A stretch of DNA of 64,000 bases, from NCBI RefSeq assembly GCF_900110945.1, contig NZ_FOFL01000001.1:62001-126000 (forward strand), written 5' to 3'. The position numbers and the translations under genes are program-made. Shown here in pieces: positions 17,317 to 25,100 of this stretch (positions within the stretch are counted from its first letter, which is position 1; each line of letters opens with the position of its first letter). The DNA comes from Devosia sp. YR412 (GTDB taxonomy: Bacteria; Pseudomonadota; Alphaproteobacteria; Rhizobiales; Devosiaceae). The notes under the pieces were generated by a model. The model was not told where the DNA came from and did not search any database. It saw nothing but the letters and a program-made list of their open reading frames with translations.

Positions 17317-17347
17317 ACTTCGGGTGCAACACAGTCGCACCCGAAGT
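17317..17347 (-). terminator. Probable terminator of the aldo/keto reductase gene
   Basis: An eleven-base perfect stem, ACTTCGGGTGC (17317-17327) with GCACCCGAAGT (17337-17347) and a nine-base loop. Read leftward it is followed by CTATTTTCC. It lies about 75 bases beyond the reductase stop and about 45 bases before the repeat-protein start, so it could also be a leader structure of the latter. Confidence 0.55.
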
Positions 17348-17421
17348 TAACGTCAGGCTAGGGGATTTTGCCAAAATGCAGGCATAATACGGAATACTAC
17401 TTAGAACGCCGTTTTGTTTCT

Positions 17422-18462
17422 TCAGCGGAGCCAGCCACTTGGTCGTGGGTGCAATTCCATCTGACCATTTTTGGTGGCTTCGTCGATTTTGGCGATTTCC
17501 TCGGGTGTCAGGTCGAGGTTGTTGAGCACGCCGAGATTGTCCTTGAGCTGTTCGAGATTGCGCACCCCGATCAGCGCCGAGGTCATTTCCGGCCGGCGGA
17601 GCACCCAGCTCAGTGCCAGCTGCACCATGGACTGGCCGCGCGAGCGGGCAATCTCGGCAACCTGGTCGACCGCCTCGAGCACGCGTGGCTCGATATGGCT
17701 GGCGCGGAGCGTGCCATTGGGATTGCCGCCCCGCGTGCCTTCGGCGTCCGTCTTGCTGTTGTATTTGCCCGAGAGCACGCCCTGGGCCAGCGGCGAAAAG
17801 GCGATCATGCCGACGCCGAGCTCGCCACAGGCGTCGATCGTGTGATCATTCTCGATCCAGCGGTTGATCATCGAATAGCTGGGCTGGTGGATGGTGGTGG
17901 CGACGCCCATTTCCTTGAGGATGCGATGGGCCTCGCGGGTTTCCTTCTCGGGATAGGAGGAAATGCCGACATAGAGCGCCTTGCCTGAGCGGACGGCATG
18001 GGCCAGCGCGCCCATGGTTTCCTCGAGCGGGGTCTCTGGGTCATAGCGGTGCGAATAGAAGATATCGACATAGTCGAGGCCCATGCGGGTCAGCGACTGG
18101 TCGAGGCTGGCGAGGAGATATTTGCGGCTGCCGAGATCGCCATAGGGGCCGGGCCACATGGTGTAGCCGGCCTTGGTGGAAATGATCAACTCGTCACGAT
18201 AGGGGCGGAAATCGCGCGCCATCACCTGGCCGAACAGCTCTTCGGACGAGCCGGCCGGGGGGCCGTAGTTGTTGGCCAGGTCGAAATGGGTGACGCCCTG
18301 GTCGAAGGCATAGCCGAGGATTTCCATGGCCGAGGGATAGTCGCGCGTGCCGCCGAAATTCTGCCAGAGGCCGAGGCTGATCACCGGCAGTTTCAGGCCG
18401 GACTTGCCCGAGCGGCGGTATTGCATCGTGTCATAGCGTGCCGTATCGGCCCGATAGGTCAT
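17422..18462 (-). CDS. Aldo/keto reductase, L-glyceraldehyde-3-phosphate reductase type
   Basis: The start is ATG 18462 (MTYRADTARYDTMQYRR), with GGGAG seven bases upstream; 346 residues. A NADPH-dependent TIM-barrel reductase of the YghZ/GpgR type that reduces aldehydes such as L-glyceraldehyde 3-phosphate or methylglyoxal. Landmarks: FDLANNYGPPAGSSEE (catalytic Asp and Tyr), ISTKAGYTMWPGPYG (Lys), YSHRYDPETPLEETM (His) and the C-terminal MTSALIGVRNLEQLKDN cofactor motif. The closing PRPSGWLR resembles the family end. It is divergent from trhO. Confidence 0.92.
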   Translation of the reverse strand: MTYRADTARYDTMQYRRSGKSGLKLPVISLGLWQNFGGTRDYPSAMEILGYAFDQGVTHFDLANNYGPPAGSSEELFGQVMARDFRPYRDELIISTKAGYTMWPGPYGDLGSRKYLLASLDQSLTRMGLDYVDIFYSHRYDPETPLEETMGALAHAVRSGKALYVGISSYPEKETREAHRILKEMGVATTIHQPSYSMINRWIENDHTIDACGELGVGMIAFSPLAQGVLSGKYNSKTDAEGTRGGNPNGTLRASHIEPRVLEAVDQVAEIARSRGQSMVQLALSWVLRRPEMTSALIGVRNLEQLKDNLGVLNNLDLTPEEIAKIDEATKNGQMELHPRPSGWLR

Positions 18463-18545
18463 GGTCGTCTCCCGAGAATTTGCGATTTGGCCCCGGACCA
18501 AATCTCGATTGGTCCCAGTGGCCGGGCAATGGTATGAGCGGGCCG

Positions 18546-19586
18546 ATGAAACAGAAACCGGCCACTATGCACGCCAATCTGCCCCAGACCCAGCTGCCAT
18601 ACAAGGTGATGGCAATCTATAAATTTGCGGACCTGCCGGATGCCGAGGCGATCCAGCCCGTGCTGGCCAAATTCTGCTGTGCCCGCGATATCCGCGGCAC
18701 GCTGATCCTGGCGCCGGAAGGCATCAATGGCACGGTGGCGGGGACCGTGGAAGCGATCGACGCGCTGGCGGAATTTCTGTTTGGCGGCGAGGTGTTTGGT
18801 CAGCGGTTGGCGGGGGCCGAGGTCAAATATTCGACGGCCAGCGAAATGCCCTTCCTGCGCATGAAGGTGCGGCTGAAGCCGGAGATCGTGACGCTGCGGG
18901 CTCCCGAGGCCAATCCGGCCAAGACGGTCGGCACCTATGTCGAGGCGCAGGACTGGAACAGCCTGATCGAGCGCAATGACGTGGTGCTGGTCGATACGCG
19001 CAATGACTATGAAGTAGGGCTGGGCACCTTCCAGCGCGCGCTCGATCCGGCGACCAAGAGCTTTACCGAGTTCAAGCACTATGTCGCGGAACACCTCGAT
19101 CCGGCGCGCGACAAGAAGGTCGCCATGTTCTGCACTGGCGGCATCCGCTGCGAAAAAGCGTCCTCATACCTGCTGAGCCAGGGCTTCGAGGAGGTGTTCC
19201 ACCTCAAGGGCGGAATCCTCAAATATCTCGAAGTGGTGCCGGAGGCGGAAAGCCGCTTTGCCGGCGAATGTTTCGTCTTTGATGAGCGCGTTTCGGTCGG
19301 CCATGGCCTGGTCGAGGGCGACGCCACCCTGTGCCGCGCCTGCCGGCACCCATTGACGAGTGAGGATCGCGAAAGCCCGGATTACGTCGAAGGCGTTTCC
19401 TGCCCGCATTGCGTCGGCGAAGCGGAAAAACATGCCGCTGCCGCCGAGCGGCAAAAGCAGATGGACCTGGCCAAACAACGCGGCGCGGCGCATCTGGGCG
19501 ATGACGCGGCGAAATTGGCGGCCGAGCGCAAGGCGGAGAAGCGGGCTTTGGCCGAAGCGTCGCGGGAGCGCAACAAGGCCGGCTAG
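18546..19586 (+). CDS. trhO: tRNA uridine-34 hydroxylase TrhO (rhodanese family)
   Basis: Uses oxygen to hydroxylate U34 of certain tRNAs, the first step to 5-methoxy or 5-oxyacetic uridine. The N-terminal acylphosphatase-like domain has YKFADLPDAEAIQPVL and GTLILAPEGINGTVAG. The central rhodanese domain has the active-site loop CTGGIRCEKASS. The C-terminal part has four paired Cys (LCRACRHP, SCPHCVGEAE) that could bind metal, then a charged Lys/Ala tail. The start is uncertain: ATG 18546 is used, giving 346 residues; 18567 (MHANLPQ) is equally plausible. The stop overlaps the convergent mbfA stop. Confidence 0.92.
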   Translation: MKQKPATMHANLPQTQLPYKVMAIYKFADLPDAEAIQPVLAKFCCARDIRGTLILAPEGINGTVAGTVEAIDALAEFLFGGEVFGQRLAGAEVKYSTASEMPFLRMKVRLKPEIVTLRAPEANPAKTVGTYVEAQDWNSLIERNDVVLVDTRNDYEVGLGTFQRALDPATKSFTEFKHYVAEHLDPARDKKVAMFCTGGIRCEKASSYLLSQGFEEVFHLKGGILKYLEVVPEAESRFAGECFVFDERVSVGHGLVEGDATLCRACRHPLTSEDRESPDYVEGVSCPHCVGEAEKHAAAAERQKQMDLAKQRGAAHLGDDAAKLAAERKAEKRALAEASRERNKAG

Positions 19587-20563
19587 GCGTTGCCGATCAG
19601 GATCCCGGCCGCAAACACCAGCGAGCCGCCCAGCACCACCTGCATCACCGCCCGCCAGAATGGGGTCTTCATGTAGCGGTTCTGGATGAAGGCGATGGCC
19701 CAGAGTTCGAGCAGGACCACGACCACGGCGACCGTCGTGGCCACGGCGAAATCGTGGATCAGATAGGGCAGCGCATGGCCCAGCCCGCCCAGGGCGGTCA
19801 TGATGCCGGCGGCGAGGCCGCGCTTGATCGGGGAACCGCGACCGGTCAGCTTGCCGTCGTCGGAGGCAGCCTCGGTGAAGCCCATGGAAATGCCGGCGCC
19901 AATGGCGGCGGCGAGGCCGACGAGGAAGGTCTGGTGCGTGTCGCCGGTGGCAAAGGCGGCGGCAAACACCGGTGCCAGGGTGGAGACCGAACCATCCATC
20001 AGCCCGGCGAGGCCCGGCTGCACATAGGTCAGGACGAACTGGCGGTGGCTTTCGCCTTTTTCGAGGTGGCGGCCTTCGGCACCGAGGGTCGCAGCATCGA
20101 TGCGGTCGGCGGCATCGGCATGCTTGCGCTCCTGCGCGGCGAGGTCGCCGAGCAGCTTCCGGATGCCGGCGTCGGTCACCTGCTTGGCCGCTTCCATATA
20201 GAAGCGATAGGCGCCTTCCTCCATTTCCCAGACCTGCTGGCGCACGGTTTCCAGCGACAATGTCTTCATCAGCCAGATCGGCTTGCGGGTGAGAAAGCCC
20301 CTCACATGCTCGCGGCGGATCGGCACCAGGCGGGTGCCGAAGCGGGCGACATAGAGGTCTAGCAGGCGGCGGCGATGCTCGTCTTCTTCCGCAGCCATGC
20401 CTTCGAACAGGGCCGCCGAGCCGGGATAGGTCTCAGCCAACCGCGTGGCGAATTCGGAATAAATGCGGCCATCCTCCTCCTCGGCGGCGACGGCCAGCGA
20501 GAGGATTTCGCGTTCGGAAAGCGAGGTGAAGGCGCGGCGGCTATCGGGCAGAAGCGAGAACAT
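19583..20563 (-). CDS. mbfA: Membrane-bound ferritin MbfA (ferritin-like plus VIT1 domain)
   Basis: A 326-residue inner-membrane iron exporter known from Agrobacterium and Bradyrhizobium, protecting against iron and peroxide stress. The N-terminal ferritin-like domain (about residues 15-165) has the di-iron ligands in AAEEEDGRIY, AAEEDEHRRR, EMEEGAYRFY and AAQERKHADAADR. The C-terminal VIT1/CCC1 domain (about 180-326) has several membrane helices (GLAGLMDGSVSTLAPVFAAA, IGAGISMGFTEAASDDG). Two Irr-type boxes lie 14 bases upstream of the start, matching its known control by Irr. It is convergent with trhO (four-base overlap). Confidence 0.95.
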   Translation of the reverse strand: MFSLLPDSRRAFTSLSEREILSLAVAAEEEDGRIYSEFATRLAETYPGSAALFEGMAAEEDEHRRRLLDLYVARFGTRLVPIRREHVRGFLTRKPIWLMKTLSLETVRQQVWEMEEGAYRFYMEAAKQVTDAGIRKLLGDLAAQERKHADAADRIDAATLGAEGRHLEKGESHRQFVLTYVQPGLAGLMDGSVSTLAPVFAAAFATGDTHQTFLVGLAAAIGAGISMGFTEAASDDGKLTGRGSPIKRGLAAGIMTALGGLGHALPYLIHDFAVATTVAVVVVLLELWAIAFIQNRYMKTPFWRAVMQVVLGGSLVFAAGILIGNA

Positions 20564-20576
20564 GGCGGCATCATAG

Positions 20577-20615
20577 TTTGGAATGGTTCTAAAGATTGTT
20601 TAGAACCATTCCAAA
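20577..20615. promoter_or_regulatory. Two tandem Irr-type iron control elements upstream of mbfA
   Basis: TTTGGAATGGTTCTAAA (20577-20593) and TTTAGAACCATTCCAAA (20599-20615), separated by five bases, each match the Irr box TTTAGAA-N3-TTCTAAA with one mismatch. The two boxes are also perfect reverse complements of one another, making a 39-bp palindrome. It lies 14 bases before the mbfA start, so Irr bound here would block transcription under iron limitation. Confidence 0.85.
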
Positions 20616-20628
20616 GTTCACGCAAGCC

Positions 20629-21519
20629 TCACTTGAGCATCGACTGCTGCGCAAAGATCGCTGCCATGGCGCCTTGCGAGGTCGCGAGCGTCACGCTGGC
20701 CATGGGGTTGGCGAGGTCGCCGGCGGCGTAGATGCCGGGGACATTGGTTTCGCGGCGGTCGTCGATTTTGATCGTCGCCCCCAGGGGGTTCTCTACCAGT
20801 GCTATGCCCAGCGCCTCGTGCAGATTGGCCGAGGGACGGTTGCGCGGATGGGCGAACAGCACGTCGATCGCAACGGAGCGGGCACCGTCGAGCGTCACGG
20901 CAGAAATCTGCCCGTCCCGGTGGGCGATACCGGTGACCTTGCCTTCAACCAGCTCGATGTTGCGACGCGCCAGATCGGCGCGGATTTCGGGGGCGATGTC
21001 GTGGCCATCGGCAAAGATGGTCAGGTGATCGGTCCAGTCGAGAAACAGCGAGGCGGCATGGGCGGCATGCGGGCCGGACCACAACAGGCCCCAATGCTTG
21101 CCAGCCACTTCAAAGCCGTCGCAATAGGGGCAGGGCACGATAGACTGGCCCCAGCATTCGGCAAAGCCGGGCAGGTCCGGCATCTGGTCGGCAATGCCAT
21201 AGGCCAGAAGAATGCGACGCGATTTAAGGACCTCGCCGGAGTCCAGGGTGACGGAAAAGTCGTCGAGCGCGCCGGCAATAGCGGTGGCGCGGGCATTGAC
21301 CAGATTGAGCGTCGGATAGCGGGTCAACTGTTGGCGGGCTTCGGCGAGAATGTCGAGCGGCGCCTTGTGATCGTGGCCGAGTAGGCCATGCGAATGCGGC
21401 GCGAAGCGGTTGCGCGGCAGTCCGGTGTCGATGACCGTGACCTTGCGACGGGCGCGGACCAGCTGTAGCGCGCCGGCGAGACCGGCAAAGCTGCCGCCGA
21501 TGACGATGAGATCATCCAT
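20629..21519 (-). CDS. NAD(P)/FAD-dependent oxidoreductase, thioredoxin reductase-like
   Basis: A 296-residue flavoprotein with an N-terminal FAD-binding motif (VIGGSFAGLAGALQL), the redox-active CxxC of thioredoxin reductases (CPYCDGFEVAG) and a C-terminal FAD motif (GIYAAGDLANPMASV). The NADP domain lies between but its GxGxxA motif is weak (LLWSGPHAAHAASL). The start is MDDLIVIGG (21519), which overlaps the rrf2 stop by eight bases; an upstream GTG-frame extension is not needed. The substrate is probably a thioredoxin-like or small disulfide. It is regulated with its Rrf2 partner. Confidence 0.88.
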   Translation of the reverse strand: MDDLIVIGGSFAGLAGALQLVRARRKVTVIDTGLPRNRFAPHSHGLLGHDHKAPLDILAEARQQLTRYPTLNLVNARATAIAGALDDFSVTLDSGEVLKSRRILLAYGIADQMPDLPGFAECWGQSIVPCPYCDGFEVAGKHWGLLWSGPHAAHAASLFLDWTDHLTIFADGHDIAPEIRADLARRNIELVEGKVTGIAHRDGQISAVTLDGARSVAIDVLFAHPRNRPSANLHEALGIALVENPLGATIKIDDRRETNVPGIYAAGDLANPMASVTLATSQGAMAAIFAQQSMLK

Positions 21520-21967
21520 GATGATGGGCTCCATGGTGGGGGTGAAGGGGGTTGGGCGTGGCCGCATTGGCGATATCGGCCAGTGAAACGCGCTCCAGCC
21601 TTGCCGCCAGCAGCGCCTCGGCATCGGCAATGAACTCACCCATGACCACATTGACGGTGCGGACAATGCCGCACTGGATGTCGCCGGGATCGCTCTCGGT
21701 GCGAATGAGCAGGCTTTCGCCCATGGCGGCATAAATGGCGCGGAGGGTAATGTCCTGCGCCGGGCGGAGCAGGCGCCAACCACCATCATGCCCCTTGGTC
21801 GAGCCGACAATGCCGGCTTCGCGAAGTTCACCCAGAGCGCGGCGCACCACGACGGGATTGGTCATCAGGCAGGTGGCGAGGGTGGTGGAGGTGACGGCCT
21901 CGTCGGGCTGCTTGTGCAGGTGGACGAGGGCATGGAGGGCGAGCGAGAGGCGGCTGGAACGTTTCAT
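21512..21967 (-). CDS. Rrf2-family transcriptional regulator
   Basis: A 151-residue winged-helix regulator, starting MKRSSRLSLALHALVHLH (21967). HTH region about residues 25-60 (TTLATCLMTNPVVVRRALGE), wing STKGHDGGWRLLRP. It has only two separate Cys, not the three-Cys [Fe-S] cluster of IscR or NsrR, and a His-rich end (LHPHHGAHHHG) that may bind metal. It is in an operon with the flavoprotein, which it probably represses. An inverted repeat directly before the start codon is a likely autoregulatory operator. Confidence 0.88.
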   Translation of the reverse strand: MKRSSRLSLALHALVHLHKQPDEAVTSTTLATCLMTNPVVVRRALGELREAGIVGSTKGHDGGWRLLRPAQDITLRAIYAAMGESLLIRTESDPGDIQCGIVRTVNVVMGEFIADAEALLAARLERVSLADIANAATPNPLHPHHGAHHHG

Positions 21968-21984
21968 GTAACTATAATTGTTAC
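21968..21984. promoter_or_regulatory. Candidate Rrf2 operator
   Basis: GTAAC-TATAATT-GTTAC is a 17-bp inverted repeat that abuts the regulator start codon; repression by occlusion of the ribosome or promoter region is plausible. Confidence 0.55.
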
Positions 21985-22075
21985 GTTTGATCGCGCTGTC
22001 AACCCTGTTGGGCGTTCGCGCTTTCGCCATGCTGCCGTGCTGCTATGCTCGGGCAATGATCCGGGAGGACTTTCG

Positions 22076-22681
22076 ATGAAGATGCTGTTCGCCGCTCTGG
22101 CGCTGACGCTGGCCACGAGCTCTGCCGCTCTGGCTTTCGATAGCGAAACGCAGGCTCTGGTCGACATCTACAAGCCCGGAAAACCGGTGTCTGGCGCCGA
22201 TATGGCGCAGCTGATGCAGTCGAGCGAGGCCTGGTGCTACGACAGGCAGGACCAGAGCTGCGCCTGGCGCGAAATCTATCTCGACATTTCCGGCGACGAC
22301 GTCAGCTTCGAGCTCAGCAACAATTGGGACGTCGACACCGACTATGCCTTTACCGACAAGGCCACGCTGTCCGGCGGCCAGATCTGCCAGTCTGGCTATA
22401 ACTGGATCGACAATCTGCGCGCGATCCGCCGGGCCGACGGCAGTGCGATCGGCGGGCGGGAGCTCAACGATTTCAAGCGGACCATGGCTGAGGCCCGGCC
22501 CGATCTCGACAGCTATGACGATTGCTTTGACTACGTCTATCTGGCGTCCGATGATGCGCTGGAGACGGTGACGCTGCGCCAGCGGCAATATGCCGATGGG
22601 GTCTATGATGCCGCCAATGATGTTGAGGTGACGGTATATTTTGATGCCGAGGCGGCGAAGGGATTGTCGCTGCGGGAGTGA
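22076..22681 (+). CDS. Secreted hypothetical protein
   Basis: The start is ATG 22076, with GGGAGG about six bases upstream; 201 residues. Signal peptide MKMLFAALALTLATSSAALA, then an acidic mature domain with five Cys (AWCYDRQDQSCAW, GGQICQSG, DDCFDYVYL), suggesting two disulfides in the periplasm. No recognised family. It is divergent from the rrf2/flavoprotein operon and followed by copy C of the convergent repeat. Confidence 0.7.
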   Translation: MKMLFAALALTLATSSAALAFDSETQALVDIYKPGKPVSGADMAQLMQSSEAWCYDRQDQSCAWREIYLDISGDDVSFELSNNWDVDTDYAFTDKATLSGGQICQSGYNWIDNLRAIRRADGSAIGGRELNDFKRTMAEARPDLDSYDDCFDYVYLASDDALETVTLRQRQYADGVYDAANDVEVTVYFDAEAAKGLSLRE

Positions 22682-22712
22682 TTTTGGCCTTGGCTCCTAT
22701 TGAGCCATCGCA

Positions 22713-22829
22713 ACCCCCACCCGACCCCTTCGGGGCCACCCTCCCCACAAGGGGGAGGGACAGAAAGAGCCGAGACCACAAAGCGCTGACTTCCCTCCCC
22801 TGAATGGGGAGGGATTGAGGGTGGGGTGA
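22713..22829. repeat. Convergent-gene intergenic repeat, copy C
   Basis: About 117 bp: CCCCCACCCGACCCCTTCGG, CCCCACAAGGGGGAGGGA, then CCCTCCCCTGAATGGGGAGG and GGTGGGGTG. It lies between a secreted-protein gene (+) and a Gfo/Idh/MocA gene (-), which converge on it. Confidence 0.85.
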
Positions 22830-22850
22830 TTTCTGGGCGCGATGTCCGGT

Positions 22851-23975
22851 CTAGATCCGTCCATCCTTCAGCGACATCGCTAGCGGCTCCGGCCGCTCGA
22901 CCGGCGTCCTGATCTCCACGGTCCGCCCCTCGCGCGACGCCACTTCGAACGCTTCCATGACTTCGAGCACATGCAGCGCCAGGTCGCCATTAGCGCGGTG
23001 AGGGCGGTTGTCGAGAATGGCCTGCGCCATGTCGGCGACGCCCAGCGAGCGGTAATTGCCGTCGGCATAGGGCTGGGTGACCGGCACTGGCGTCCAGACT
23101 TCCTCGCGACCGCGCTTCTTGAATTCCACATCGCCGCCAAAGAGATTGGGATCGGGCACGATGAGGCTGGCCTCGGTGCCATAGAGTTCGAGCGGCACAT
23201 GCTTGTGCGCGGCGACATCAAAGCTCATGCCGACCTGCACCACCGCGCCATTGGCAAAACCCAGCGATCCAGTGACATGGGTGTCGACCTTCACATCCAT
23301 GATCTGTCCCTGCTTGGGCTCGGACAGCACCGGGCGGGTCAGCCGCAGGCGCGAAGCCATGGCTGAGACGCGGGCCACCGGACCGAGCAGATTGACCAGA
23401 TCCGTGATGTAATAGGGACCCATGTCGAGCACCGGGCCGCCGCCGATATCATAGTAAAAGGCCGGATCGGGATGCCAGGCCTCGTGGCCGGGCACCTGCA
23501 TGAAGGCGGTGCCGCCGACGATCTGGCCCAGGGCGCCGCTATCGACCACGGCGCGTGCCTGTTGGTGCGATCCGCCGAGGAAAGTGTCTGGGGCCGAGCC
23601 CACGCGCAGACCAGCCTTGTTGGCTGTGTCGAGCAGGATCTTGCCCTCGGTGAAATTGATGCCGAGAGGCTTTTCCGAATAGACGTGTTTGCCGGCGGTC
23701 AGAGCGCGCAGTCCGACGGCCGCATGCGCGCGGGGAATGGTCAGGTTGACGATGAGCGCGATCTCGGAATCGGCCAGCATATCCTCGATGCTCATCGCCT
23801 CGAGGCCGAATTCGCTGGCCCGCGCCTGGGCGGCTTCGGGCCGCATGTCGGCCAGGCCCTTGATGTCGAGCACCGGAAAGCCGGGCAGGCTGTCGTGGCC
23901 AATGATGGCGCGAAGATAGGCCGATGAAATATTGCCGGTGCCGATAAAGCCGACACCGAGGCGCTTGGTGGTCAT
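22851..23975 (-). CDS. Gfo/Idh/MocA family oxidoreductase
   Basis: A 374-residue NAD(P)-dependent sugar or polyol dehydrogenase. The N-terminal Rossmann domain has GVGFIGTGNISSAYLRAI; the family motif is EKPLGINFTEG with catalytic Lys, and the C-terminal alpha/beta domain includes DIGGGPVLDMGPYYITDLVN with the conserved Asp and His-like positions. A GGAGG site lies ten bases before ATG 23975. The actual sugar substrate cannot be told. It stands alone with an inverted repeat in its promoter. Confidence 0.9.
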   Translation of the reverse strand: MTTKRLGVGFIGTGNISSAYLRAIIGHDSLPGFPVLDIKGLADMRPEAAQARASEFGLEAMSIEDMLADSEIALIVNLTIPRAHAAVGLRALTAGKHVYSEKPLGINFTEGKILLDTANKAGLRVGSAPDTFLGGSHQQARAVVDSGALGQIVGGTAFMQVPGHEAWHPDPAFYYDIGGGPVLDMGPYYITDLVNLLGPVARVSAMASRLRLTRPVLSEPKQGQIMDVKVDTHVTGSLGFANGAVVQVGMSFDVAAHKHVPLELYGTEASLIVPDPNLFGGDVEFKKRGREEVWTPVPVTQPYADGNYRSLGVADMAQAILDNRPHRANGDLALHVLEVMEAFEVASREGRTVEIRTPVERPEPLAMSLKDGRI

Positions 23976-23990
23976 TGCGCACAGTCCTCC

Positions 23991-24008
23991 CTGACGTACG
24001 TATGTCAG
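23991..24008. promoter_or_regulatory. Inverted repeat upstream of Gfo/Idh/MocA gene
   Basis: CTGAC (23991-23995) and GTCAG (24004-24008) form an 18-bp inverted repeat with a near-palindromic GTACGTAT centre, 16 bases before the start codon. It may be an operator; the regulator is unknown. Confidence 0.4.
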
Positions 24009-24048
24009 GCTAGCCGCAGGCCGGACTTTGCGCCAGAGCGTTTTGCGA

Positions 24049-24432
24049 TCAGGCGGGCTCGATCGGCGTGATGACGTCGATCAGGATGCCGTCGGGATCG
24101 GCGAGGATGAAATGGCGCTGGCCGAACACTTCGTCGCGCAGCGGCTGGGTGATCGTCAGCCCGGCGGCGATCAGCCGTTCAAGCTCGGCAGCGGCGTCCT
24201 CGACATAAAGGCTGAGGATGACACTCTTGCTGGCGCCCTGCGCCGAGACGGGAATGCTGTCATGATCCTGGCCGATCAGGGCGATTTCGAAGGGGTGGTC
24301 GGCGGTGGCACGCAATTGCACATACCAGTCGCTGGAGAAAATGCGGGTAAAGCCGAAATGAGTCTCGTAGAAGCGGGCGCTGGCCTCGACATCCTTCACC
24401 TGGAAAAGCGGGTATAGGCTGGTGATACGCAT
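24049..24432 (-). CDS. VOC-family (glyoxalase/bleomycin-resistance) protein
   Basis: 127 residues with the paired beta-alpha-beta-beta-beta fold: FQVKDVEASARFYETHFGF at the N-terminus and HFILADPDGILIDVITP at the C-terminus. Such proteins are metal-dependent isomerases or dioxygenases, or drug-binding proteins; which applies here is unknown. It is divergent from a TetR regulator that is likely to control it, with a candidate operator between them. Confidence 0.87.
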   Translation of the reverse strand: MRITSLYPLFQVKDVEASARFYETHFGFTRIFSSDWYVQLRATADHPFEIALIGQDHDSIPVSAQGASKSVILSLYVEDAAAELERLIAAGLTITQPLRDEVFGQRHFILADPDGILIDVITPIEPA

Positions 24433-24463
24433 CGGGAGTTCCTTGTCATGGCGTCACAAAAGA

Positions 24464-24478
24464 TACATACTGAATGTA
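24464..24478. promoter_or_regulatory. Candidate TetR operator between VOC and TetR genes
   Basis: TACAT-ACTGA-ATGTA is a perfect 15-bp inverted repeat in the 80-bp divergent intergenic region. Confidence 0.5.
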
Positions 24479-24512
24479 GCTATTAGGACAAAGTAACATA
24501 CGGGCAGCATGC

Positions 24513-25100
24513 ATGCAAGTTGAATCGAGGCGAACCCAGGCCGAGCGGCGCGAGCAGACGCAGCGCCTGCTGCTATCAGCGGCGCGCAAACTGTTTGCCG
24601 AAAAGGGCTATGCCGAGACCAGCACGCCGGAAATCGTCGCGGCGGCGGGGGTGACGCGCGGCGCGCTCTATCACCACTATGCCGACAAGCTGGCGCTGTT
24701 CACCGCGGTGGTCGAGGAAGAGCATCTGCTGATGGCCATGGCGATCAATGCGGCGGGCGAGAGCGATGACGAGCCGGGGCCGATCAAGGCGTTGATGGCG
24801 GGCTGTGACGCCTTTCTCGATGCCATGCAGGACGCCGGGCGGCGGCGGATCCTGCTGGTCGATGCGCCCGCCGTGCTGGGCCGGCCGGCAGTGGATGCCA
24901 TCGATGCGCGGCATGGCATGGAAACGCTGATCTGCGGCCTGCGCGATGCCATGGAGGCCGGGGCCCTGCGGAAACTGCCGGTAAACGCATTGGCGCATCT
25001 GTTTGGCGCGCTGTTCGACCGGGCGGCCCTGGCCGCGCCGGAGGAACTGGCGGACTACCGCAAGAGCATCAAGGCGCTCATCCGCGGTTTGAGGACCTAG
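24513..25100 (+). CDS. TetR/AcrR-family regulator
   Basis: 195 residues; the N-terminal HTH (about residues 12-60) has LLLSAARKLFAEKGYAETST and the helix-turn-helix core IVAAAGVTRGALYHHYADK. The C-terminal ligand-binding domain is helical and variable. It is divergent from the VOC-family gene, which is the likely target. Its stop overlaps the convergent S74-protein gene by 23 bases. Confidence 0.9.
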   Translation: MQVESRRTQAERREQTQRLLLSAARKLFAEKGYAETSTPEIVAAAGVTRGALYHHYADKLALFTAVVEEEHLLMAMAINAAGESDDEPGPIKALMAGCDAFLDAMQDAGRRRILLVDAPAVLGRPAVDAIDARHGMETLICGLRDAMEAGALRKLPVNALAHLFGALFDRAALAAPEELADYRKSIKALIRGLRT

